A stretch of 5,253 bases of DNA from Bacteroidota bacterium (lineage in GTDB: Bacteria; Bacteroidota; Bacteroidia; Bacteroidales; GCA-2748055). Below are positions 1-5,253 of the stretch, piece after piece. Position 1 is the first letter of the stretch, and every line of letters starts with the position of its first letter. Position numbers and translations under genes: made by a program. The stretch covers positions 1 through 5,253 of the forward strand of contig JAUVIT010000166.1 in NCBI GenBank assembly GCA_030592605.1. The letters run 5' to 3'. Under the pieces are notes generated by a model. The model ran no database searches. It worked only from the letters and a program-made list of their open reading frames with translations, and was not told the DNA's origin.

Positions 1-419
1 CCACCGATAATCCGGTAGCCAGGATGATCGAAAAGGGTATCAGCCGTATCGGGCGCCCTCTTAATGATGTGAATGCAGCCATCGAGAATGTTGGTCGCCT
101 GGAGATCTACAAACTGGAAAAAGGACTGCCCACACTGGCCACTGTGGCCGGAGGCGCCCCCATGATCGGTTTCCTGGGAACGGTTATCGGTATGGTACAG
201 GCATTCCACCAGATGTCCACTGCTGGAAATAACATCAATGTGGGACAACTCTCGGGTGGTATCTATACAGCATTGATTACAACCGTTGCTGGTCTGATAG
301 TCGGTATCATTGCCTTTTTCGCATACAATACCCTGGTGGCCAGGGTAGATAAGGTAATCAACAACATGGAAGCTGGTACTTCCGAGTTTATCGACCTGCT
401 TAACGAACCCGCAAAATAA
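1..419 (+). CDS. exbB: ExbB/TolQ/MotA-family proton channel subunit, 5'-truncated
   Basis: This is the C-terminal part of the channel subunit of an inner-membrane proton-driven motor, which with ExbD/TolR converts proton flow into movement of a TonB/TolA-type protein. The frame is open from base 3 with no start in the window: it reads TDNPVARMIEKGI, a stretch normally internal to the family, so the ATG at 24 is an internal Met and the first membrane helix lies upstream. Two hydrophobic helices are visible. One is at about bases 135-206, with the GGAPMIGFLGTVIGM signature. The other is at about 261-335, with GIYTALITTVAGLIVGI. The tail KVINNMEAGTSEFIDLLNEPAK is the usual cytoplasmic end. The stop TAA lies 6 nt before exbD1, which implies one operon. 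By my own alignment, the second Thr of 'ITT' (bases 282-284) matches the pore Thr of E. coli ExbB (T181), while the position of its helix-3 Glu is Thr here. The family call is secure; ExbB versus TolQ is not resolved. Confidence 0.93.
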   Translation, partial: TDNPVARMIEKGISRIGRPLNDVNAAIENVGRLEIYKLEKGLPTLATVAGGAPMIGFLGTVIGMVQAFHQMSTAGNNINVGQLSGGIYTALITTVAGLIVGIIAFFAYNTLVARVDKVINNMEAGTSEFIDLLNEPAK

Positions 420-425
420 GAAACG

Positions 426-818
426 ATGGCACTGAAACCCAAAAACAGGGTATTGGATAACTTCGCCATGTCGGGGATGAGTGACATTGTTTTCCTTTTG
501 CTGATCTTTTTTATGCTGACCTCCACCCTGATTGCACCCAATGCCTTGAAGATGCTGCTTCCCAGCCGCGGACAGGTAACCATACAGGGTGAATCACGAA
601 TTCCCACTGTAACCATACATAATGGGAGCCGAATCACGGTGGATGGCAGAACAGTCTCCCTGGAGGACCTTGGCATGGTACTTGAGTCAAAACTACAGGG
701 TCTGCCCGATCCAACCATCAAGGTGGTCACTTCACCGGCTGTTTCGGTGGGCGATGCAGTAAAGATCATGAATGTGGCTGCTGAGAAAGATTACACAGTT
801 GTCCTTAAACAACTGTAA
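426..818 (+). CDS. exbD: ExbD/TolR-family biopolymer transport protein, first copy
   Basis: A 130-residue protein, a usual length for ExbD/TolR. The architecture is a short basic cytoplasmic N-terminus (residues 1-12), a single membrane helix starting near residue 19, and a periplasmic domain of about 90 residues with the beta-alpha pattern of the family. Asp20, in the segment SGMSDIVFLLLIFFM, matches the single protonatable Asp of ExbD/TolR (D25 in E. coli ExbD, D23 in TolR), so the motor residue is present. The ATG at 426 follows the channel gene's stop by 6 nt. No strong Shine-Dalgarno is visible, only a purine-rich AAGAAACG. The C-terminus VVLKQL and the stop lie in the first copy of a 20-bp tandem duplication, and the TAA overlaps an ATG at 818. 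Residues 13-38 match the next gene's with only three differences, which points to an old tandem duplication or a constrained helix. The two periplasmic domains are much less alike. Confidence 0.95.
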   Translation: MALKPKNRVLDNFAMSGMSDIVFLLLIFFMLTSTLIAPNALKMLLPSRGQVTIQGESRIPTVTIHNGSRITVDGRTVSLEDLGMVLESKLQGLPDPTIKVVTSPAVSVGDAVKIMNVAAEKDYTVVLKQL

Positions 819-840
819 TGGTGCTTAAACAACTGTAATG
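801..840 (+). repeat. 20-bp tandem duplication across the exbD1/exbD2 junction
   Basis: Bases 801-820 and 821-840 are the same 20-mer apart from one base (GTCCTT versus GTGCTT at the third position). The shared part is CTTAAACAACTGTAATG, and the match runs one base further (G at 821 and 841). The unit carries the last codons of exbD1 (VLKQL), its TAA and the overlapping ATG. Before duplication, exbD1 and exbD2 would have been joined by a simple TAATG overlap. The repeat is read directly from the sequence; its origin by slippage or unequal exchange is inference. Confidence 0.95.
818..838 (+). other. Six-codon minicistron (MVLKQL) between the exbD genes
   Basis: The ATG overlapping the exbD1 stop (818-820) opens a frame that reads MVLKQL and ends at TAA 836-838, which in turn overlaps the ATG of exbD2. 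Its five residues after Met repeat the C-terminus of exbD1. A function for the peptide is unlikely. It may act as a relay: a ribosome ending exbD1 can restart at 818, end at 838, and restart again on exbD2. The reading frame is certain; that it is translated is not shown. Confidence 0.4.
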
Positions 841-1236
841 GCAATAGAATCGAGACATAAAACCAATAAGAACTTCTCCATGTCGGGAATGTCCGACATT
901 GTCTTCCTCTTGCTGATCTTTTTTATGATCACTTCCACACTGATTGTTCCGGCTGCCCAGAATGTACAGCTCCCCGAAAGCAACAACCAGACCCAGTCTA
1001 ACCCTGCACTGGTGGTGTCCATCGGGCAGGATAAAACCATCTATGTGGACGACCAGGAATATGTCCTGTCCGAACTGGAGAGTGTGCTCAGAAAGAAACT
1101 TGAAAACTACGGGGAGGCCCCAACGGTACGCTTGAATGCAGACCGGAACCTCAATATGGAAGAGGTATTTGCCTTTCTTGATATCGCCAAACGAAACCGG
1201 TACAAGGTGATCCTTGGAACCAGACCGTCAGGTTAA
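838..1236 (+). CDS. exbD: ExbD/TolR-family biopolymer transport protein, second copy
   Basis: A 132-residue paralogue of the preceding gene with the same plan. It has a basic N-terminus (MAIESRHKTNKN), one membrane helix containing Asp20 in SMSGMSDIVFLLLIFFM, and a periplasmic domain ending KVILGTRPSG. Two ExbD genes after one ExbB gene is a common Bacteroidota arrangement; the two products may form a mixed dimer inside the channel pentamer (inference). The start ATG at 838 overlaps the stop of a six-codon minicistron (TAATG) created by the 20-bp duplication. I chose this start because the protein then has the normal N-terminal length, with Asp at residue 20 as in the first copy. No Shine-Dalgarno is visible, so translation may depend on coupling to upstream ribosomes. 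The gene for the TonB-like transducer begins 16 nt after the stop. Confidence 0.95.
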   Translation: MAIESRHKTNKNFSMSGMSDIVFLLLIFFMITSTLIVPAAQNVQLPESNNQTQSNPALVVSIGQDKTIYVDDQEYVLSELESVLRKKLENYGEAPTVRLNADRNLNMEEVFAFLDIAKRNRYKVILGTRPSG

Positions 1237-1252
1237 TTGTTATATAAGTACC

Positions 1253-2194
1253 ATGAAGCTCAAAAGAAGAGGCCTCATAGCGACCATTGTCTATCATGCA
1301 CTGCTGCTTTTGCTGCTGGTGTTTGCCGGACTCACCTTTCCCGATCCTCCACCTGAGGAGGAAGGAATCCTGATCAATTTTGGTACCGATGAGTTTGGCC
1401 TTGGCGATTTTGAACCCATGGGAGACGATCAGCAGGCCGGCAATCCCGATGAGGAGGTAAGCCGTAGCCAGGAACCCGTCGAAGAAGAGGTGGAAGAATA
1501 TGTGGAGCCAGTAGAAGAAACCAGAGAAGCTTATACCCCACCCGATCCTGTAGAGGTGGACCAGACCCAGGATGTAGAGGAAACAAAGGTCATAGAAAAA
1601 CCCAAACCCACACCTGAAGAGCTTGAGAGACAGCGACAGCAGGAGTTGGAGAGACAACGACAGCAGGAACTTGAACGGCAACGGATCGAACAGGAACGCA
1701 TCGAGCGTGAGGCCCGTGAAGAACAGGAGCGCATTGAGCGTGAGCGACAGGCGCAGGCGGAAAGACTCAACAACCTGGGAAGAGATGCCTTTGGAAATCA
1801 AGGCGTTGGTGAAACTGAAGGCTCCGAAGGAATTACAGAGGGAAGCGGAAATCAAGGCGATCCCAATGGAGCTCCCGATGCCGACCGCTACGATACCGGG
1901 GGTGGACTGGGCGATGGAATCAACTTCGGGGGACTGGGTTCCAGGCGGGCCAGGGGAAGCCTTCCCAAACCCAATATGTCTGGCTGTGATGTAACCCAGA
2001 AAATTGAAGTAACGGTAGAGGTCCAGGTGGACCGGAACGGCAATGTAATCAAAGCCACATTCACCAGTGCTACCTATCAGACTAAGTGCATCATAGACAT
2101 GGTGGAGGAAGCTGCCATGAAAAGTAAGTTCTCAGTGGACCTGAGTGCCAACTATCAAGAGACGGGCTGGATCAGGTACACCATAGTACCTTAA
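1253..2194 (+). CDS. TonB/TolA-like energy transducer with coiled coil and C-terminal TonB-like domain
   Basis: A 313-residue protein that should couple the ExbB/ExbD motor to a partner at the outer membrane. Order of parts: basic N-terminus (1-7); one membrane anchor (about 8-29, YHALLLLLLVFAGLTF); an acidic proline-rich periplasmic stretch (30-120, with EEEGILINFGTDEFGLGDFE); a highly charged heptad-like coiled coil (about 122-172, repeats of LERQRQQE then ERIERE); a Gly-rich linker (173-235); and a TonB-like C-terminal domain (about 236-313, with SLPKPNMSG, VQVDRNGNVIKATF and EEAAMKSKFS). Cys245 and Cys279 are the only cysteines, and both fall in this last domain, so they could form a disulphide. 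I chose ATG 1253: a TTG at 1214 is in frame but would overlap exbD2 and add a 13-residue polar extension. The long coiled coil is more TolA-like, the C-terminal domain more TonB-like; no tolB or pal is in view. Its last 23 bp overlap the end of the convergent transporter gene. Confidence 0.88.
   Translation: MKLKRRGLIATIVYHALLLLLLVFAGLTFPDPPPEEEGILINFGTDEFGLGDFEPMGDDQQAGNPDEEVSRSQEPVEEEVEEYVEPVEETREAYTPPDPVEVDQTQDVEETKVIEKPKPTPEELERQRQQELERQRQQELERQRIEQERIEREAREEQERIERERQAQAERLNNLGRDAFGNQGVGETEGSEGITEGSGNQGDPNGAPDADRYDTGGGLGDGINFGGLGSRRARGSLPKPNMSGCDVTQKIEVTVEVQVDRNGNVIKATFTSATYQTKCIIDMVEEAAMKSKFSVDLSANYQETGWIRYTIVP
1622..1696 (+). repeat. In-frame 24-bp repeats encoding the transducer's coiled coil
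   Basis: Bases 1622-1645 and 1646-1669 match at 20 of 24 positions and both encode LERQRQQE. A third, degenerate unit of 27 bp follows (1670-1696, LERQRIEQE), and the RIERE-type pattern continues to about 1750. The units are in frame, so gain or loss by slippage would change the coiled-coil length without breaking the protein. Confidence 0.8.
1793..1859 (+). repeat. 13-bp direct repeat in the Gly-rich linker of the transducer
   Basis: The 13-mer GGAAATCAAGGCG occurs at 1793-1805 and again at 1847-1859, 54 bp (18 codons) apart and in the same frame, encoding GNQG twice. It lies in a low-complexity Gly/Glu/Ser linker. It is probably a by-product of repetitive linker evolution. An exchange between the copies would remove 18 residues in frame. 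Confidence 0.6.
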
Positions 2195-2942
2195 GGGCAT
2201 CCAGAATCAACTTGGTGGCTGCAGCCAGAATAGCCACCAGGACAAAATACCTGATAAATACCGCTCCCCCCTTCACCGCTATTTTTGTTCCTATAAGAGC
2301 ACCAATCATATTCCCCACGGCCAGTACCAGTCCCAATTTGATATCCACATCTCCGTGCAAAAAGAAAATTATCAGGGCCAGGGGCGTGTAAAGCAATATC
2401 ACAAAGATTTTCAGGGCATTGGCCTTTAAGAGTTCAAAGCCGCTTCCAAGCACCAGGCTGGTAAGCAGGAAAAAGCCAACTCCTGCCTGGATAAATCCCC
2501 CATAAATCCCCACAAAAAAGAATACAATTACCTGAACCCAATAAGGAATAGGAGGGTGAGCTTCGTGACTGTTGATCCATCGGTTGGGCTTTAGCAGCAT
2601 CAGGATGAAGACCAGGATCATCACCCCGGCAATGGCCAGCTTCATCACCTCATCATTCAGATTCACCGCAATAAAAGCTCCGGCTATGGCTCCCATCAGA
2701 GCAGGGATCCCTACCTTGAATCCGGAGGGAAAATCCATCACTTTTTCTTTGTGAAACCTGTTCACCCCAACCACATTCTGAAGAAAAATAGCAATACGAT
2801 TGGTCCCGTTGGCCATATTGGGAGGAAGGCCCAGGGCCATCAATACGGGAAGGGTTAGCAGGGAACCACCGGCAGCCATTGTATTGATAATACCGGCGAC
2901 AATCCCAACAGCTACAACAATGATATAGGTATACCACTCCAT
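2172..2942 (-). CDS. TauE/SafE-family membrane transporter (sulfite exporter-like)
   Basis: A 256-residue, very hydrophobic inner-membrane protein of the TauE/SafE (formerly DUF81) family. Members carry small anions such as sulfite or sulfonates, but the substrate here cannot be told from sequence. The family's two-fold repeat is visible: repeat 1 with GIVAGIINTMAAGGSLLTLP (residues 13-32) and the following GLPPNMANGTNRIA, repeat 2 with GIYGGFIQAGVGFFLL (145-160) and FELLKANALK (169-178). A short polar loop near 118-131 (KPNRWINSHEAHPP) separates the halves. The start is ATG at 2942, 10 nt after the glyA stop. An in-frame TTG at 2960 would overlap glyA and add six polar residues, so I reject it. 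The gene probably shares the glyA promoter. Its last 23 bp overlap the convergent transducer gene, with its final residues LWCT read antisense to that gene's end. Family call strong; function open. Confidence 0.92.
   Translation of the reverse strand: MEWYTYIIVVAVGIVAGIINTMAAGGSLLTLPVLMALGLPPNMANGTNRIAIFLQNVVGVNRFHKEKVMDFPSGFKVGIPALMGAIAGAFIAVNLNDEVMKLAIAGVMILVFILMLLKPNRWINSHEAHPPIPYWVQVIVFFFVGIYGGFIQAGVGFFLLTSLVLGSGFELLKANALKIFVILLYTPLALIIFFLHGDVDIKLGLVLAVGNMIGALIGTKIAVKGGAVFIRYFVLVAILAAATKLILDALKVLWCT
2211..2241. terminator. Candidate hairpin just past the transducer stop
   Basis: An inverted repeat pairs 2211-2220 (CTTGGTGGCT) with 2232-2241 (AGCCACCAGG): ten pairs including one G-U on the + strand, with an 11-nt loop. 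It begins 17 nt after the transducer stop and lies inside the 3' end of the TauE-family gene. No run of U follows on either strand, so it is not a textbook intrinsic terminator. It may protect mRNA 3' ends or be chance within codons. GGCTGCAGCC (2217-2226) is a competing palindrome. Confidence 0.3.
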
Positions 2943-2952
2943 ACAAACAGAA

Positions 2953-4230
2953 TCAGACAAACATGGGGTAATCTGCCATCATCTCATTCACCTCTTTAGC
3001 TGTCTTCTCAATGAGCAATTTATCATCAATGTTCATAATAACACGGTCGATCAAATCCACAATTCCGGGGATCAGATCCTCTTTGACTCCTCTGGTGCTA
3101 ATGGCCGGGGTTCCCACCCTGATTCCACTGGTCTGGAAGGGTGACCTGGAATCGAAAGGAACCATGTTCTTATTAACGGTAATATCGGCTTCCACCAGAA
3201 TGTTCTCCACCTGTTTTCCTGTAATATCTGCTACCCGCGTCCGAAGGTCGATCAGCATGGAATGGTTATCGGTTCCATCAGAAACCACCTTATATCCCTT
3301 CTTCATAAAGGCATCGGCCATAACTGCTGCGTTCTTCTTTACCTGGACCTGGTAGACCTTGAATTCGTCTGTAAGAGCCTCCCCAAAAGCCACTGCCTTG
3401 GCTGCAATAATATGCTCCAGGGGACCACCCTGGATTCCAGGAAAGACAGCCGAGTTGATCAGCGATGACATCTTCCGGATCGTACCCTTCTTGGTGGCCC
3501 TTCCCCATGGATTTTCAAAGTCTTTCCCAATCAGAATAATTCCTCCCCGTGGCCCGCGAAGTGTTTTGTGGGTAGTTGAAGTTACGATATGTGCATGGGG
3601 AAGTGGATTATCAAGCAATCCGACCGCAATCAATCCCGCAGGATGCGCCATATCAACCATCAGGATGGCACCTATCTTATCGGCAATTTCCCGCATACGT
3701 TTGTAGTCCCATTCGCGTGAATAGGCAGAAGCCCCTCCCACTATCATTTTGGGCCGCTCCTTTAAGGCTACTTCCTCCATGGCGTCATAATCGATTTGCC
3801 CCGTCTTCTCATCAAGTCCATAGGATACTGCCCTGTAAAGAATTCCCGAGCTGTTCACCGGAGAACCATGGCTTAGGTGACCCCCATGTGAGAGGTCAAG
3901 ACCCATAAAGGTATCGCCCGGTTCAAGTACCATCAGGAACACAGCCATATTGGCCTGTGCACCCGAGTGAGGCTGAACATTGGCATACTCTGCGCCATAT
4001 AACTGGCAGAGCCTTTCGATTGCCAGATCCTCTACCTTATCAATCACTTCGCACCCTCCATAGTAACGATGTCCCGAGTAGCCTTCGGCATATTTATTGG
4101 TAAGGCAGGAGCCCATGGCCTCCATTACCTGGGTGCTGACAAAATTTTCAGATGCAATCAACTCAATGCCCCTGAGCTGGCGTTGCTTTTCATGTTCGAT
4201 AAATGTAAACAGGTCAAGATCCCTCTTCAT
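2953..4230 (-). CDS. glyA: Serine hydroxymethyltransferase
   Basis: This cytosolic PLP enzyme interconverts serine plus tetrahydrofolate with glycine plus 5,10-methylene-tetrahydrofolate, the main source of one-carbon units for purines, thymidylate and methionine. The protein is complete at 425 residues, normal for bacterial GlyA. Landmarks are ELIASENF (23-30), the [11 protein letters not shown] substrate loop (51-61), PHSGAQAN (87-94), [14 protein letters not shown] (113-126), VDMAHPAGL (192-200, with Asp193 for the PLP nitrogen), [13 protein letters not shown] (218-230, Lys222 forming the Schiff base), [13 protein letters not shown] (261-273) and [10 protein letters not shown] (367-376, Arg371 for the substrate carboxylate). 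Between the Lys motif and AVFPG there is an extra charged stretch (about 236-257, [13 protein letters not shown] and on) compared with E. coli, a form I associate with Bacteroidota. ATG 4230 gives the expected N-terminus. No key residue is missing. The gene is first of a probable two-gene operon with the TauE-family transporter 10 nt downstream. Confidence 0.98.
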   Translation of the reverse strand: MKRDLDLFTFIEHEKQRQLRGIELIASENFVSTQVMEAMGSCLTNKYAEGYSGHRYYGGCEVIDKVEDLAIERLCQLYGAEYANVQPHSGAQANMAVFLMVLEPGDTFMGLDLSHGGHLSHGSPVNSSGILYRAVSYGLDEKTGQIDYDAMEEVALKERPKMIVGGASAYSREWDYKRMREIADKIGAILMVDMAHPAGLIAVGLLDNPLPHAHIVTSTTHKTLRGPRGGIILIGKDFENPWGRATKKGTIRKMSSLINSAVFPGIQGGPLEHIIAAKAVAFGEALTDEFKVYQVQVKKNAAVMADAFMKKGYKVVSDGTDNHSMLIDLRTRVADITGKQVENILVEADITVNKNMVPFDSRSPFQTSGIRVGTPAISTRGVKEDLIPGIVDLIDRVIMNIDDKLLIEKTAKEVNEMMADYPMFV

Positions 4231-4320
4231 GGTATGATTTTTTAAAATATTTTCAAATTTAATGTTTTGCTCTTGTAATAAAGTGAAAGTTGACTCGTCT
4301 TTTTAACAAATCTTCACCTT
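4231..4320. other. 90-bp divergent intergenic region
   Basis: This AT-rich gap separates the start codons of glyA (-) and the ABC permease gene (+), so both promoters probably lie here or just inside the opposite gene. It holds the TAAATTTG element facing glyA and a 10-bp palindrome AAAATATTTT (4244-4253) that overlaps the element's TTTG end by one step and could equally be AT-rich chance. I see no TAnnTTTG facing the permease and no Shine-Dalgarno before its ATG. Confidence 0.7.
4254..4261 (-). promoter_or_regulatory. Candidate Bacteroidota -7 promoter element for glyA
   Basis: Read on the minus strand, 4261-4254 is TAAATTTG, an exact fit to the Bacteroidota housekeeping -7 consensus TAnnTTTG. 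It ends 23 nt before the glyA ATG, implying a short leader of roughly 20 nt. No exact TTTG -33 element stands at the usual 19-20 nt upstream; the nearest are TTTC and TTTA at off spacing. The match is seen; promoter activity is inferred. Confidence 0.5.
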
Positions 4321-5253
4321 ATGGCCCCCAACAAGCTTAAACAGTCTCTACGGATCCTGTTCAAAGAGAGACGAATTACCCTGATAAATATTGCCGGACT
4401 CTCCATCAGCCTCACCTGTGCCCTCTTTATGCTACTCTGGGTACAGCACGAACTTAGTTTTGACCGTTTCCACACCGACTATGAACAACTATACCGGGTG
4501 GAAGAGGACCAGTACTACTCCAACGCCGAACCTTACCATGTAAACGTAACTCCCTTTGTGTCGGGACCGGTATGGAAGGATGAGGTCCCCGAGATCGAAG
4601 AACAGTGCCGCCTGGCCTTCCAGGGAGGACATCTCTTTTCCGAAGGAGAAAACAAATTCTTCGAGGATGGCATTGTCGTGGTGGATTCCTCTTTCTTTGA
4701 CATGTTCACCTTCGAATTCAAATTTGGCAACAAACACAGCGTGCTCAGGGACCCCAATACCATGGTGATTACCGAAGAGCTGTCCACTAAGTACTTTGGT
4801 GATGCTGATCCGGTGGGCCGCACCATTCAGGTGAATCAGGATCTTCTTTTTACTGTTTCCGGGGTCATAGAGGAAAGTCCCTCCAATACCATTATAGGTT
4901 TTAAAGTCCTTTTCCCATGGAACTATCTTAGCCTGGAGGATCGTAACAACGATACCTGGAGTTCCAATTCCATCATGACTTGTGTGAAGCTTCAGGAAGG
5001 AGCTGTGGACAGCATTGTGAGCCGGAAAATTACCGAAGTCACCAACATCTATAAGGAGGACAATACCATCGATTATATGGTAGCCCCCTTCTCTGAAATT
5101 CACCTTCACTCCTATTTTGGATTTGGACGGTCGCCGGGTGCCATCATGTATGTATATATTTTCGGGGCCATCGCCTTCTTTGTACTGCTGATTGCCTGCA
5201 TCAACTTTATGAATCTCTCTACCGCACGTTCCTCCATTCGAGCTAAGGAGATC
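4321..5253 (+). CDS. MacB/FtsX-family ABC transporter permease, 3'-truncated by window
   Basis: The first 311 codons of a membrane permease are open to the window edge without a stop. Family members are usually much longer (often near 800 residues in Bacteroidota), so more than half is probably missing. Visible parts: a cytoplasmic start MAPNKLKQSLRILFKERR; membrane helix 1 at about 20-41, followed by the hallmark LLWVQHELSFDRFH (38-51) and LYRVEED; a long MacB-type periplasmic domain (about 55-270, with VITEELSTKYFGDADPVGRTI near 149-169 and VSGVIEESPSNT at 179-190); helix 2 at about 273-295; then the FtsX signature NFMNLSTARSSIRAKE (295-310). Such proteins work with a MacB/LolD-like ATPase in efflux, lipoprotein handling or envelope stress; no ATPase gene is in view. 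ATG 4321 is the first start after an in-frame TGA at 4291. Family call firm, substrate unknown. Confidence 0.93.
   Translation, partial: MAPNKLKQSLRILFKERRITLINIAGLSISLTCALFMLLWVQHELSFDRFHTDYEQLYRVEEDQYYSNAEPYHVNVTPFVSGPVWKDEVPEIEEQCRLAFQGGHLFSEGENKFFEDGIVVVDSSFFDMFTFEFKFGNKHSVLRDPNTMVITEELSTKYFGDADPVGRTIQVNQDLLFTVSGVIEESPSNTIIGFKVLFPWNYLSLEDRNNDTWSSNSIMTCVKLQEGAVDSIVSRKITEVTNIYKEDNTIDYMVAPFSEIHLHSYFGFGRSPGAIMYVYIFGAIAFFVLLIACINFMNLSTARSSIRAKEI

Noticed and set aside
263..769. A 168-codon open frame on the minus strand
   Set aside because: It is antisense to the channel gene and exbD1, both of which show strong family motifs; there is no sensible protein on the minus strand.
1214..1252. TTG start for the transducer, 13 codons upstream of ATG 1253
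   Set aside because: It would overlap exbD2 and add a polar stretch before the membrane anchor; ATG 1253 gives the usual short basic N-terminus.
1151..1855. A 234-codon open frame on the minus strand, rich in Leu, Phe and Ser
   Set aside because: It lies antisense to the transducer gene. Its composition is what the complement of Glu/Arg/Gln-rich coiled-coil codons gives, and it resembles no family.
2131..2145. Small inverted repeat CTCAG-TGGAC-CTGAG as a terminator for the glyA operon
   Set aside because: The stem is only 5 bp, sits inside the transducer coding sequence and has no following U-tract on the minus strand.
2943..2960. TTG start for the TauE-family gene overlapping the glyA end
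   Set aside because: ATG 2942 gives a start right before the first membrane helix, as expected; the TTG adds only six polar residues.
3359..3706. Open frames on the plus strand inside glyA
   Set aside because: They are shadows of the glyA coding frame, which is complete with all catalytic residues.
4489..5109. A 206-codon open frame on the minus strand
   Set aside because: It is antisense to the ABC permease gene, which has clear MacB/FtsX motifs throughout; the minus-strand product shows no recognisable motif.
1..5253. Mobile element, CRISPR array, tRNA/rRNA or defence system
   Set aside because: I saw no spaced repeat array, transposase or integrase motifs, terminal inverted repeats or RNA gene signatures; the window is filled with housekeeping-type genes.

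Overview
The window looks like a chromosomal stretch from a member of the Bacteroidota, probably Bacteroidales-like. The grounds are the gene order ExbB/TolQ - ExbD - ExbD - TonB-like transducer, a serine hydroxymethyltransferase with the longer loop before its '[10 protein letters not shown]' motif, a MacB/FtsX-type permease of the kind abundant in that phylum, a -7 element matching TAnnTTTG, and start codons without clear Shine-Dalgarno sequences. This placement is by recognition, not by a search.

Layout. Positions 1-2194 (+) hold a tightly packed proton-driven energy-transduction operon. It contains the 3' part of an ExbB/TolQ/MotA-family channel gene (truncated by the window edge), two consecutive exbD/tolR paralogues, and a TonB/TolA-like protein with one N-terminal membrane anchor, an acidic proline-rich stretch, a long charged coiled coil and a C-terminal TonB-like domain. 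Together they should form an inner-membrane motor that uses the proton gradient to drive an envelope process. Whether that process is TonB-type outer-membrane import or Tol-Pal-type envelope maintenance cannot be decided here. Positions 2172-4230 (-) hold glyA followed 10 nt later by a TauE/SafE-family membrane transporter, probably one operon that runs tail-to-tail into the transducer gene and overlaps its end by 23 bp. Positions 4231-4320 are a 90-bp divergent intergenic region with a likely glyA promoter. Positions 4321-5253 (+) hold the first 311 codons of a MacB/FtsX-like ABC transporter permease that runs off the window.

The gene content is mostly conventional and I do not see a new defence, mobile or RNA system. 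The most unusual thing is small. A 20-bp near-perfect tandem duplication lies exactly on the exbD1/exbD2 junction. It copies the overlapping TAATG stop-start, so that a six-codon minicistron (MVLKQL) now sits between the two genes with a stop-start overlap on each side. Other points worth a look are the convergent overlap, with a 10-bp-stem hairpin just past the transducer stop, and the pair of lone cysteines in the transducer's periplasmic domain.
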